From Gemmatimonadota bacterium (GTDB taxonomy: Bacteria > Gemmatimonadota > Gemmatimonadetes > JACCXV01 > JAHWKZ01): a stretch of DNA of 42,797 nucleotides. The position numbers were made by a program, and so were the translations under genes. The notes under the pieces were generated by a model that worked only from the letters and a program-made list of their open reading frames with translations, was not told where the DNA came from and ran no database searches. Position 1 is the stretch's first letter. Each line of letters begins with the position of its first letter. The DNA lies in contig JAICQP010000005.1 of the NCBI GenBank assembly GCA_025937815.1, positions 1 through 42,797 on the forward strand, in the 5' to 3' direction. This document shows positions 16,776 to 25,951 of the stretch, in pieces.

Positions 16776-18572
16776 CTACCGCACTTCGAGCAGGAAGTGA
16801 CCGAAGGCGCCGCCCTCCTCAGCGTCGCTGTAGAAGCCCAGCCGCGGCGCGTTCTTCAGCGCCTGCATGACCTTGTACGCGCCGCTCGACGTGTCGGCGG
16901 CAGCCGCCCCGGCCATCCCGCCGAACGTTCCCATCAGGCCCTCGGCTTCCGTCAGGATCTGTTCGATGTTCATGAACCCGAGCGCGTTCGCCTCGCTGGG
17001 ATAGAACTCGGTCATGGCGCTGAATCCCGGATTGGACGGCAGTGCCTGGGCGGTTCCGCCCCGGGTATCCAGCATCCGGCCGAGCAGTCCGCGGTTCGTG
17101 CCGATGAGGACGAAATCGTCGGTCACGACATAGGACAACGAGAGTCCCTCGCCCATCGGCGTCGGCGCGAAGCGGATCGTCTGCCCCTGATGCTCCTGGG
17201 ACTGCCATTGCAGCGGAATGGAGGCCTGATCCGCCGCGGCCTGGGAGACCAGTCCCTCGGCTCGGGTCAGAAACTCACGAGCCTTCTGGGGGTCCTTGTT
17301 CGCGATCGTCAGCGCGATCTCGGGAATCGGAAAGAAACCTGTCTTGTCGACGCCGGCGACCGCGAACGAGGCCTCCTGCCCGACCCAGGGAATGATGTCG
17401 GCCTGGATGTCGATCCCCGACTCTCTCTGGAAGGCAGCCAGCTGCTGTGCCACCAGGCTGTCGGCCTGCAGCGAGTCGGCTGTGCCCTCGACGTCCATCT
17501 GTATGCGCGTTGCCTCTATGGCGTACCGCCGCAGCTCGTCGTACACGATTTGCGCGTCGATCGAGTTCACCGCACCGAAGAGCAGCGTGTTGACCGGCTG
17601 AAAGGCCAACGTGCGGACCGGCGTCGGCGAGCTCGTCATCATCGTGGCCAACGCCGAGCGCTCTCCCTCGGGGAACTTGGTGTACGCATCGGCCCGGATC
17701 CCGGCCTCGGTCCAGTACACGCCTACGCCCATGGCGCTCGCCAGCTGGTAGTCCTCGAGCGCGCTCGTCGCCGCCCGCAGCCGCTCCTCCTGCAGCCCCG
17801 CACCGGCGGCCGTGTCGGCCGCGGCGGCCCGTTCCGCGGCCTCCCGCAGCGCCCTTTGATCGACGTAGATCGAGATCGTCGCCTCAGGGAGCTTCTGGAT
17901 CACCGCCTCGTAGTCGCCGCTGGAAGCCATGGACTGCGCGGTGCCGTCGAGGGACAGCGCACCCTGCATCCGTTCGCGCGTCGTGGCGATAACGAGCTCC
18001 TGGTCGGCGATCGAGTACAACAGGACCTCGTCGCCCTCGCGGTCCGTCGCCAGGCGCACCTGCGTGCCGGCCAAGTCCACGTCCGCGAACGAGGCGCCCT
18101 TCTCCTCGGTGATCTTGGTCTCGAGTGTCTGCAGCAGCGTCCGCGCCTGCTCCTCGTCATCGAGCGCCGCGACGAGCACGATGTCGGCGCGGTCCTCGGG
18201 GAGCTGGCCGTAGAAGCCGAGATCGAACTTGCGGCCGAAGATCGTCATGAGGGTCGCCTCGTCGAGCGCGAGCCCCGTCTCGGCCTGGAACTCCCGCTGC
18301 GATTCCGCCAGCGGGGCGAACGCTTCCCGCACATCCGGGATCGCGGCGAGCTCGGTGTAGAGGCGCGTGCCCTTGAGCCGCGTCCAGAAGGCTTCGAGGT
18401 CGTAGCCGGAGACAACCACGCTGGCGCCGGCGGGCAGCGTGGTAGCGACCGCCTCGGTCCGGAATCCTTCTACGGGCGCCCCGGCTTGCTCCTCGCCGCG
18501 GCAGGCAGGCATAGCGATCGTCGCGAGCGTGGCGACGCCGACCATCCGGACGAGCAGGGATCTGGCCCCCAT
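16776..18572 (-). CDS. DUF3352-like secreted/lipoprotein
   Basis: Lipobox-like TIAMPAC; PAGASVVVSGYDLEAFWTRLKGTRLYTELAAIPDV...FGRKFDLGFYGQL...DDEEQARTLLQTLE, layout of DUF3352 proteins. Confidence 0.65.
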   Translation of the reverse strand: MGARSLLVRMVGVATLATIAMPACRGEEQAGAPVEGFRTEAVATTLPAGASVVVSGYDLEAFWTRLKGTRLYTELAAIPDVREAFAPLAESQREFQAETGLALDEATLMTIFGRKFDLGFYGQLPEDRADIVLVAALDDEEQARTLLQTLETKITEEKGASFADVDLAGTQVRLATDREGDEVLLYSIADQELVIATTRERMQGALSLDGTAQSMASSGDYEAVIQKLPEATISIYVDQRALREAAERAAAADTAAGAGLQEERLRAATSALEDYQLASAMGVGVYWTEAGIRADAYTKFPEGERSALATMMTSSPTPVRTLAFQPVNTLLFGAVNSIDAQIVYDELRRYAIEATRIQMDVEGTADSLQADSLVAQQLAAFQRESGIDIQADIIPWVGQEASFAVAGVDKTGFFPIPEIALTIANKDPQKAREFLTRAEGLVSQAAADQASIPLQWQSQEHQGQTIRFAPTPMGEGLSLSYVVTDDFVLIGTNRGLLGRMLDTRGGTAQALPSNPGFSAMTEFYPSEANALGFMNIEQILTEAEGLMGTFGGMAGAAAADTSSGAYKVMQALKNAPRLGFYSDAEEGGAFGHFLLEVR

Positions 18573-18628
18573 GTCCGAGAGCTCCTTTCGAGAGATGATT
18601 TGCTGTCGACGACCCGGCAGGAGTTCGA

Positions 18629-18657
18629 CGTTAAGAGCCGACCCCCGCCTTTGTCAA
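18629..18657 (-). promoter_or_regulatory. Sigma70-like promoter for the DUF3352-like gene
   Basis: Minus strand TTGACA-N17-TTAACG; -35 contains the TGA stop codon of the upstream kelch gene. Confidence 0.45.
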
Positions 18658-19718
18658 TTTTCCGGCGCGCCACCGGGAGTGGTGGCGCCTCGCGTCGGGA
18701 GGAGGGGCGAAAGGAACTCGTTGACTCCGGTCGTCACACCCGCCGCGGCGGATCCACCGGCCACGGCGTAGAGCCGGCCCCCGGCCACCGCGGCACCGAG
18801 CCCGTAGCGGGGCGTGGGCATGGGATGCAGCGGTAGCCACCGGCGCTCCCGCGGATCGTAGGCCTCATGGGCGTCGAGCGGGCCTGCCGGCGTCACGCCG
18901 CCGACGACGTGGATCCGGCCGTCGAAGGCCGCCGCGGCGAGCTCCCCGCGGGGCGTCGGCATGGGCGGCAGGCGCTCCCAGCGGAGCGTCCGCGTATCGA
19001 AGGCATCGAGCGTGGCCTGCGCGGTGCTCGCGCTGCCCAGCTCCCCGCCTACGGCATAGATAACGCCCCCGACCGCCGCCGCCGCGAGCGCCTCGCGCGG
19101 AGCCGGGAGCGGGGGCAAGGGGTCCCACCGGTCCTCGTCCGGATCGAAGCGCCAGGCGTCCCGGATCGCGCTCTCGTCGGCGGCCCGCCCTCCGAGCGCG
19201 TAGATCACGTCGTCGACGACAGCGACCGCCAGCGCCCCCCGCGCGCGGGGGAGCGGCTCGACTACCTCCCAGCGGCCCAGGTCGGGATCGAGCGCGTAGA
19301 CGCTGGCTACCGGAACCGCGGGCTCGCCCTGGAGGCCGCCGATCGCGAACAGGCGATCGTCGGCCGCCGCCAGCGCTACATGGTGGAGCGGCTCGGGGAG
19401 CGGCGGGCCGGGGAGCCACTGGTCGAGGGCGGGGTCGTACGAGTCGACCCGGGACGTGGCGCGTCGATCCGCCCCGATCCCCCCCACGACCCACACTTCG
19501 CCGTCCAGCTCGGCCACCCCGACCCCCCGTCGAGGTTCCGGCAGCTCGGCGGCGCCCGTCCAGCGGCCGGGCAGCGGGGCCTCGGTCTGGACTGCGCCCG
19601 ATCCGCACGCGATCGCCGCGAGGAGCAGGGCCGCCGCCATGCTCCGCGGGAAGCGGACGAGGGCCGGGATGGCAAAGGGCATCGCCTCTGCTACTCGGCC
19701 ACTCCGCCGGCGTTCCAT
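18654..19718 (-). CDS. Kelch-repeat secreted protein
   Basis: Repeated 'lp.pr.glavavvddviYalGG...d.yDp..drW..lppmp.pR' units; signal/lipobox LLLAAIAC. Confidence 0.88.
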   Translation of the reverse strand: MERRRSGRVAEAMPFAIPALVRFPRSMAAALLLAAIACGSGAVQTEAPLPGRWTGAAELPEPRRGVGVAELDGEVWVVGGIGADRRATSRVDSYDPALDQWLPGPPLPEPLHHVALAAADDRLFAIGGLQGEPAVPVASVYALDPDLGRWEVVEPLPRARGALAVAVVDDVIYALGGRAADESAIRDAWRFDPDEDRWDPLPPLPAPREALAAAAVGGVIYAVGGELGSASTAQATLDAFDTRTLRWERLPPMPTPRGELAAAAFDGRIHVVGGVTPAGPLDAHEAYDPRERRWLPLHPMPTPRYGLGAAVAGGRLYAVAGGSAAAGVTTGVNEFLSPLLPTRGATTPGGAPEN

Positions 19719-19812
19719 GCGGTCCCTCGCCCGGAAGCTGAAACCACGGAGCACCGGGTCTCGTAGAATCGTGGAAACGCGCTGCCCGTGTATCCTCGCC
19801 TGGAGGTCATTC

Positions 19813-20526
19813 ATGCTTCGTGCCCTTCTTCCCCTCCTGATTGCCGCTCCCGGTCTGGGCTGCGGGATCGCGATCGACTGGGACGGACCCGCCGTAGCCG
19901 GCTCCGGCGTCCGCACGAGCGTCACCAGATCCGTGGCGACGTTCGATCGCGTGGACGTCGGCGGGGAGTACGACGTCGTCATCCGGGTCGGAACGGCGCC
20001 CTCGCTGGTCCTCGAGGGAGACGACAACCTGTTGCCCCTGATCCGGACCGAGGTCCGCGGCGGCACTCTTCACGTCGACGCCGACGAGGACATGCGGCCG
20101 CGCGACCCGATCCGGATCACGATCGGCGTCGCGGCGCTCGACGCCGTCCATTCCGGCGGCAGCTCGGACATCGCCATCCGCGACGTTCGCTCGGAGGCCT
20201 TCGAAGCCAGCGTCTCCGGCTCGAGCGACCTCACGGCGAACGGCGACTTCGGCGATCTCTCCGCCTCGATCTCCGGCTCCGGCGAAATCCACATGACCGG
20301 CACCGCCGATCGCGTCGACGGCCGCGTCACGGGCTCCGGCGAGATGGACCTGCTGGAAGTGCGAGCGCGGTCGGCGCGGGTCGACGTGTCGGGAAGCGGC
20401 GGCGCCAGAGTTCAGGTCTCCGAGCGACTCGACGCCAAGGTCAGCGGATCGGGCGACGTCCGCTACCGTGGAGAGCCCGCGGTGACGGCGGACGTGAGCG
20501 GATCGGGGGCTGTCGAGCGGATCTGA
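19813..20526 (+). CDS. Head GIN domain (DUF2807) lipoprotein/secreted protein
   Basis: FDRVDVGGEYDVVIRVGTAPSLVLEGDDNLLPLI..EVRGGTLHV; repeated SGSGEI/SGSGDV/SGSGAV motifs. Confidence 0.88.
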   Translation: MLRALLPLLIAAPGLGCGIAIDWDGPAVAGSGVRTSVTRSVATFDRVDVGGEYDVVIRVGTAPSLVLEGDDNLLPLIRTEVRGGTLHVDADEDMRPRDPIRITIGVAALDAVHSGGSSDIAIRDVRSEAFEASVSGSSDLTANGDFGDLSASISGSGEIHMTGTADRVDGRVTGSGEMDLLEVRARSARVDVSGSGGARVQVSERLDAKVSGSGDVRYRGEPAVTADVSGSGAVERI

Positions 20527-20545
20527 AGCCGGAGGCCCCCGATCC
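20500..20545. terminator. Candidate terminator between convergent genes
   Basis: GGATCGGGGGC (20500-20510) and GCCCCCGATCC (20535-20545), perfect 11-bp arms with a 24-nt loop overlapping the head-GIN stop codon. Confidence 0.5.
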
Positions 20546-20578
20546 TCAGGACCGATCGATCTCGATCTCCAGCGTCGA

Positions 20579-21733
20579 TTATCTGGCTCGGAGCACGAGG
20601 CACTTCAGGTACTCGGTTTCTGGCACGTTGAGGAGGATCGGGTGGTCGGGCGCCTGCGCCCGCATCTCGAGCAGCTCGACCGTGCGGCCGGCGTCGCCCG
20701 CGGCCTCGACGACGAGGTCGAACAACATCTCGCGCGACATGTGATAGGAGCAGGAGCAGGTGATGAGAACACCGTCCGGCTCCAGGCACTTGATCGCCCG
20801 CAGATTGATCTCTTTGTAACCCCGCCGGGCGCCAGGCAGGGACTTCTTGTTCTTCGCGAATGCGGGAGGATCGAGGACGATCGCGCCGAAGCGCTCGTCG
20901 GCCGCGTCCAGCTCGTGCAGCCGGTCGAAGACATTCGCCACCGTCCATGTGACGTTCTCCGCGCCCGCGGCCGCGGCGTTCGCCCGCCCCCGGGCCGCGG
21001 CATCTTCCGAGCTCTCGATGGCATCGACCCGCCCCACATGTGGCGCCATGTGGAGCGCGAACCCGCCCTCGCCGGCGAACGCATCGAGCGCGCGTTCGGC
21101 ACCCTCCACCCAGCGGGCGGCGGCCCGATAGTTCTCCTGCTGGTCGAGGAAGGCGCCCGTCTTCTGGCCGTGCATCAGATCGACGCGAAAGGCACGGTCG
21201 CCGATCTTGACCGCGAACGGCTCCGGCGCCTCGCCGTACCAGACGTGGTTCGCCATCTCCAGCCCCTCCAGGCGACGCACGGAGACGTCGTTCCTGGCCA
21301 CGACCGAGCGCGGCGCCAGCCTTTCGACGAGGAGCCGCGTCCAGGCCGCGGCCCATCGGTCCGCCGCCGGCGTCAGGGTCTGGACGCTCAGGCAGTCCCC
21401 GTACTGGTCGACGATCAGCCCCGGCCACTCGTCCGCCTCGCCGAACACGATCCGTCTGGCCGGGCCAGACATACCCGCGCGCTCGCGGCGCGCCAGCGCG
21501 GCTTCGAGGCGCGCCGCCCAGAACTCCTCGTCGACCGGCACATCCTCCCACCGCACGAAGCGCAGCGAGATCAGGGACTCCCGCGACCACTCGGCACGTC
21601 CCAGCGCACGTCCGGCGGGATCCACCACGCGCACGATCGCGCCGTTCTCGAGGGCGTCGGGAAGCACGAGGATGTCGGAGCGGTAGATCCAGGGATGGCG
21701 GCGCCGCGCGCGGCGCGCCCCCGCCGGCGTCAC
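20579..21733 (-). CDS. Class I SAM-dependent rRNA methyltransferase (RlmI/PUA family)
   Basis: ARRARRRHPWIYRSDIL PUA start; ALDAFAGEGGFALHMA; AIVLDPPAFAKNKKSLPGARRGYKEINLRAI; ITCSCSYHMSREM. Confidence 0.92.
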   Translation of the reverse strand: MTPAGARRARRRHPWIYRSDILVLPDALENGAIVRVVDPAGRALGRAEWSRESLISLRFVRWEDVPVDEEFWAARLEAALARRERAGMSGPARRIVFGEADEWPGLIVDQYGDCLSVQTLTPAADRWAAAWTRLLVERLAPRSVVARNDVSVRRLEGLEMANHVWYGEAPEPFAVKIGDRAFRVDLMHGQKTGAFLDQQENYRAAARWVEGAERALDAFAGEGGFALHMAPHVGRVDAIESSEDAAARGRANAAAAGAENVTWTVANVFDRLHELDAADERFGAIVLDPPAFAKNKKSLPGARRGYKEINLRAIKCLEPDGVLITCSCSYHMSREMLFDLVVEAAGDAGRTVELLEMRAQAPDHPILLNVPETEYLKCLVLRAR

Positions 21734-21806
21734 CGAGACGGTGGCGGGATCGGCTTCTCGTGGAGGTGTGGTTGCGGGAATATCGGAAGTTCTACGGCGA
21801 TGCGGT

Positions 21807-22976
21807 TCACGCCATCGAGGTCATGGACCGCAGCCTGGCCACGGTCTCGGTCACGCGACCGATCGCGTAATCGATCTCCTCCTCGGTCGTCCACCGGCCA
21901 AGGCCGAAGCGAATCGTGCTGCGGGCGAGATCGTCGTCGCGGCCGATCGCCTTCATGACGTGCGAGCCGCCCGGCGCCGACGAACGGCACGCCGAGCCGC
22001 TGGATACGGCGACGTCCTCCAGCGAGAGGAGCAGCGCCTCCCCGTCGACGTACGGGATCGAGACGTTGAGATTGTGGGGCAAGCGGTTTTCGACGTCGCC
22101 GTTGACGACCAGGTCCTCGATCTCACGCTCCAGGCCCTCCTGCAGCCGGTCGCGCAGGACGGCGAGCCGCGCCGCCTCGGCCGCGCGCTCCCGACCCGCC
22201 ACTTCGCACGCTACGCCGAGACCCACGATGCCGGGAACGTTGTGGGTTCCCGATCGGAGCCCCCGCTCCTGACCCCCGCCGCAGAGCGAGGGCGCCAGCT
22301 TCATCCGGCGCGTGCGGCGCCGCACGAACAGCGCGCCGATCCCTTTCGGCCCGTAGAACTTGTGCCCGCTGATGGCCGCCAGGTCGACGTCCAGCCCGTT
22401 GATGTCGAAGGGCACCTTGCCGACCGCCTGCACGGCATCGGTATGCATCCAGGCGCCGGCCTCGTGCGCGATCGCGGCGACCTCGGCCACGGGCTCTATC
22501 GTGCCGATCTCGTTGTTCGCGGACATGATGCTCACGAGGATCGTCCCTTCGCCCATCGCCTTCGCCACGTCGTCCGGATCGACCCTTCCCCTCTCATCCA
22601 CCTCGAGCCACGTGACGCGGAACCCCTCGTCCTCGAGCGTCGCCAGCGGCTCCAGCACCGACTTGTGCTCGATGCGCGCGCTGACGATGTGATCGCCGTC
22701 GCCGGCCTCGCGGCGCGCGCACGCCGCGCCCTTGAGGGCCAGGTTGTTGGCTTCGGTGGCGCAGGAGGTGAACACGATCTCTTCCGGCGTAGCCCCCAGG
22801 AGATCGGCGACCTGCCCGCGGGCGCGCTCCACCATTTCTTCCGCCTCGCGGCCGAAGGAGTGGCTGCGGCTGGACGGGTTGCCGAACTTCTCCCGAAAGC
22901 AGGGCAGCATCGCGTCCACGACCCGGGGGTCGCAGGGCGTGGTGGCGTGGTAATCGAGGTAGATCGGAAGCTTCAT
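21807..22976 (-). CDS. Cysteine desulfurase (NifS/IscS class V aminotransferase)
   Basis: IYLDYHATTPCDPRVVDAM, SCATEANNLALKG, SGHKFYGPKGIGALFVRR (PLP Lys), SSGSACRS (active Cys). Confidence 0.93.
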   Translation of the reverse strand: MKLPIYLDYHATTPCDPRVVDAMLPCFREKFGNPSSRSHSFGREAEEMVERARGQVADLLGATPEEIVFTSCATEANNLALKGAACARREAGDGDHIVSARIEHKSVLEPLATLEDEGFRVTWLEVDERGRVDPDDVAKAMGEGTILVSIMSANNEIGTIEPVAEVAAIAHEAGAWMHTDAVQAVGKVPFDINGLDVDLAAISGHKFYGPKGIGALFVRRRTRRMKLAPSLCGGGQERGLRSGTHNVPGIVGLGVACEVAGRERAAEAARLAVLRDRLQEGLEREIEDLVVNGDVENRLPHNLNVSIPYVDGEALLLSLEDVAVSSGSACRSSAPGGSHVMKAIGRDDDLARSTIRFGLGRWTTEEEIDYAIGRVTETVARLRSMTSMA

Positions 22977-22993
22977 GACGGTCCCGTCCGAAC

Positions 22994-23995
22994 CTACAGA
23001 CCGGCGCCGACCTCCGCCAGCGCCTCGCGTCGCGATTCCAGCAGCCGATCGAGCAGCTTTTCCTCACTCGCGTGGAGGGACGCCCGGGCCGAGTCGAACG
23101 CGAACACCGCCGACTCCAGCGTGGCCGGCGAGTCCGCCCCCGCCAGGCGATCGCACAGCTCGCGGTACAGGGGGCCCATGGCGTCCGCCACTTCCCAGAC
23201 GCGCGGGAACGACAGCCGGTGGATCGGCGACAAGCCGTGCCGGCGCAGGGCGCCGATGTGCTGCGGCGTCATATATCCCTTGTGCGAGTCGAAGCCATAG
23301 GCGGGCCAGCGGCGGTGGCAGTCCAGGAGCAGCCGATCTCGCGCGACTTTGGCCACGATCGACGCCGCGGCGATCGAGCGGACCCGCGCGTCGCCGCCGA
23401 TGACGGCTCGGTGAGGCACCGGAAACGTGCGCGGAGATCGGCCGTCGAGTAGCGCGAGATCGAAGGGCGGTGCGAGCCGCGACAACGCGATCCGCATGGC
23501 CAGCAGCCCGGCCTGATAGATGTTGATCCGGTCGATGACCTTCTCGGAGACGACGCCCACTCCCACGGCCAGCGCCACGCCGCGGATCTCGCGGTCGAGC
23601 GCTTCGCGGGTCGCGGCATCGACCTGCTTCGAATCGTCGAGCTCCTCGACGATCCAGCCGTCCGGGAGGATCACGGCGGCAGCGACCACGGGTCCCGCGA
23701 TCGGCGCCATTCCCGCCTCGTCGACTCCGGCCACGACGGCGACGCGCTCACCCCTGAGCCGAGCCTCCGCGTCGAGCAGCTCGCGCTCGTTGGTCAGGAG
23801 CCGCCGCACCCGCGCGCGCTCCCGCTCCGAGGCGCGGATCTGCTCCATGTAGCGTTCCCCGAGCGCCCGCACGCCGGCCCGCGGATCGCGCAGGAGATAC
23901 AGCGCGGTCCGCCGCCCTACCGCCTGGCGGCAACTCAGTGTGGCTTGGATTTCGGAAACCGAGAGACGAGCGAGGCGCGCGTCGAGACCGGTCAC
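22994..23995 (-). CDS. rnhB: Ribonuclease HII (variant GMA motif; long N-terminal extension)
   Basis: AGVDEAGMAPIAGPVVAAAVILP, SIAAASIVAKVARDRLLLD, YGFDSHKGYMTPQHIGALRRHGLSPIHRLSF. Confidence 0.9.
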   Translation of the reverse strand: MTGLDARLARLSVSEIQATLSCRQAVGRRTALYLLRDPRAGVRALGERYMEQIRASERERARVRRLLTNERELLDAEARLRGERVAVVAGVDEAGMAPIAGPVVAAAVILPDGWIVEELDDSKQVDAATREALDREIRGVALAVGVGVVSEKVIDRINIYQAGLLAMRIALSRLAPPFDLALLDGRSPRTFPVPHRAVIGGDARVRSIAAASIVAKVARDRLLLDCHRRWPAYGFDSHKGYMTPQHIGALRRHGLSPIHRLSFPRVWEVADAMGPLYRELCDRLAGADSPATLESAVFAFDSARASLHASEEKLLDRLLESRREALAEVGAGL

Positions 23996-23999
23996 CCGA

Positions 24000-24350
24000 T
24001 CAGGTGTGCTGCCGTTCCCGGATGCGGGCGGCCTTGCCTGAGAGGTTCCGCAGATAATAGAGCTTCGCCCGGCGGACCTGTCCCTCGCGCACTACCTCGA
24101 TGTCGGCGATCACCGGCGAATGGAGCGGGAAGATCCGCTCGACGCCGACGCCGTTCGAGACCTTGCGAACGGTGAACGTCTCGTTGACGCCGCCGCCCTT
24201 GCGGCGGATCACTACGCCCTCGAAGGCCTGGAGTCGCTCCTTCTCGCCCTCGCGCACGCGCACGTTCACGCGCACGGTGTCGCCGGGGCGGAACGCGGGG
24301 AGGCCCTCGCGGAGCTGGTCCTGATCGATGCGATTGTCCATGGAAATCAT
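24000..24350 (-). CDS. rplS: 50S ribosomal protein L19
   Basis: [62 protein letters not shown]. Confidence 0.97.
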   Translation of the reverse strand: MISMDNRIDQDQLREGLPAFRPGDTVRVNVRVREGEKERLQAFEGVVIRRKGGGVNETFTVRKVSNGVGVERIFPLHSPVIADIEVVREGQVRRAKLYYLRNLSGKAARIRERQHT

Positions 24351-24375
24351 AAGCTATCCCCTGCAGTTGGAGGGT

Positions 24376-25068
24376 TCAAGGCCTTTCTTCTTCCCGCTTC
24401 CTGCGCTCGATCAGGTCCGGCCGGCGCTCGCGGGTCAGCCGCTCGGCCGCTTGTGCCCGCCAACGCGCGACCGCGGCATGATCCCCCGACAGAAGCACTT
24501 CCGGGACTTTCATGCCCTCGTATTCTGCCGGCCGTGTGTACGAGGGCGGGCCCAGCACCCAGTCGTCGTGGTACGAATCGCCCTGCGCGGAGTCGAAGTC
24601 GCCGAGCACGCCCGGCAGGAGCCGGACCACGGCGTCGATGACCGCCAGGGCGGCGATCTCGCCCCCCGACAGGACGAAGTCCCCGAGCGAGATCTCGTCC
24701 GTGACGAGCCGCTCGCGCACACGCTCGTCGACGTCCTTGTAATGGCCGCAGAGCAGCGTCAGCTCGGGCTCCACCGACAGCTCGACCGCGACCCGGTGCG
24801 TGAAGGGCCGACCCCGCGCCGAGAGGAGCACGAACGGCCGCGGGGCCTCCAGCATCTCGTAGGCCCGGAACACGGGCTCGGGCTTGAGCACCATCCCGCC
24901 TCCGCCGCCGTACGGGTAGTCGTCCACCTGCTCTCCCTCGCGGACGAACGACCGCAGGTCGATCAGATCCCAGGAGAACAGGCCCCTGCGCTTCGCGCGG
25001 CCGGTGATCGATTGCTCGAGCGGCTCCGCGAAATAGCCCGGAAACAGGGTCAGGACGTTCACGTGCAC
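24376..25068 (-). CDS. trmD: tRNA (guanine-N1-)-methyltransferase
   Basis: MHVNVLTLFPGYF, DDYPYGGGGGMVLKPEP, LLCGHYKDVDERV, SLGDFVLSGGEIAALAVIDAVVRLLPGVLG. Confidence 0.97.
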   Translation of the reverse strand: MHVNVLTLFPGYFAEPLEQSITGRAKRRGLFSWDLIDLRSFVREGEQVDDYPYGGGGGMVLKPEPVFRAYEMLEAPRPFVLLSARGRPFTHRVAVELSVEPELTLLCGHYKDVDERVRERLVTDEISLGDFVLSGGEIAALAVIDAVVRLLPGVLGDFDSAQGDSYHDDWVLGPPSYTRPAEYEGMKVPEVLLSGDHAAVARWRAQAAERLTRERRPDLIERRKREEERP

Positions 25069-25086
25069 GCGCTTCGCCTTTCGTCG

Positions 25087-25614
25087 CTAGAGCTCCAGCC
25101 ACCCATCCGGCGGGGTGACGACGATCTCGTCTTCCTCGACCCGCGCGATGAACTCCCTGACGAAGGGCAGGAGCCGCCGGGACCTGCCCGACGCTCCGAT
25201 CTCGAGCATCACGGCGCCGGGCGTCTCGAGCACGTCCAACACCGCCCCCAGCGAGCTGCCCGCGTCATCGATCACGCGGCGGCCGACGAGCGAGTGCAGG
25301 AACCACTCGCCCTCCGCCCGCGCCGCCTCCGCCTCTTCCCGCGGGACGAGGAGGTACGAGCCCACGTGCTGCTCAGCGTGCGTGCGGTCCTCGATCCGGT
25401 CGAGCGTCAGGAGCCAGCGACCCTGGTGCGGGCGCGCGCTCTCGACCGTCACCGCGAGCAGGGTCCCGCCGCCCGCGGCCGTGCGACTCAGGAACAGCCG
25501 ACTGCCGGGTTGGAACCGCTCCTCGTTCTCGGTGAGCGGGAACACGGCCACCTCACCACGGATACCGTGCGGCTTGACGATGCGACCGACCGCGAGGTGC
25601 TCCGGCCCGGCCAC
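25087..25614 (-). CDS. rimM: Ribosome maturation factor RimM
   Basis: LAVGRIVKPHGIRGEVAVFPLTENEERF; PRC barrel; position trmD-rimM-rpsP. Confidence 0.95.
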   Translation of the reverse strand: MAGPEHLAVGRIVKPHGIRGEVAVFPLTENEERFQPGSRLFLSRTAAGGGTLLAVTVESARPHQGRWLLTLDRIEDRTHAEQHVGSYLLVPREEAEAARAEGEWFLHSLVGRRVIDDAGSSLGAVLDVLETPGAVMLEIGASGRSRRLLPFVREFIARVEEDEIVVTPPDGWLEL

Positions 25615-25615
25615 A

Positions 25616-25945
25616 TTACTCTCCCGCTGTCTCCTCTGTCGGCTCCGCCATCGTATCGTCGCGACCGGGTCCCAGCTGGATCGCGCCGTGATCGCGGAAC
25701 TCCTGCCAGATCCCCGTCTGGGACAGGAGCGAGCGGGCGCTGTCGGTCGGCATCGCCCCTTCCGCCAGCCACTTCAGGGTCTTCTCGCGATCGATGTCGA
25801 TCGCCACCGGGTCCTTCCGCGGGTCGTAGGTCCCGATCGTGTCGAGGAAGCGGCCGTCGCGCGGGCTCCGCGAGTCGGCCACCACCACCCGGTAGAAGGG
25901 CTGCTTCTTGGCGCCCATGCGCCGCAGTCGGATGCGTACGCTCAC
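25616..25945 (-). CDS. rpsP: 30S ribosomal protein S16
   Basis: [43 protein letters not shown]. Confidence 0.97.
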   Translation of the reverse strand: MSVRIRLRRMGAKKQPFYRVVVADSRSPRDGRFLDTIGTYDPRKDPVAIDIDREKTLKWLAEGAMPTDSARSLLSQTGIWQEFRDHGAIQLGPGRDDTMAEPTEETAGE

Positions 25946-25951
25946 GTCTTC

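Noticed and set aside
16797-18836. 679-aa plus-strand ORF opposite the DUF3352-like gene
   Set aside because: Antisense shadow frame, Arg/Gly/His-rich with no recognisable domain; the minus-strand protein is coherent.
18654-19718. Tandem DNA repeats in the kelch gene
   Set aside because: Explained by degenerate kelch protein repeats, not identical DNA repeats.
20200-20520. Repeated TCCGGCTC / GGATCGGG-type motifs within the head-GIN gene as a DNA repeat array
   Set aside because: Explained by the SGSG beta-helix repeats at protein level; spacing and sequence vary as expected for coding sequence.
21741-23300. 519-aa plus-strand ORF opposite cysteine desulfurase/rnhB
   Set aside because: Spans two convincing minus-strand genes; compositionally biased shadow ORF.
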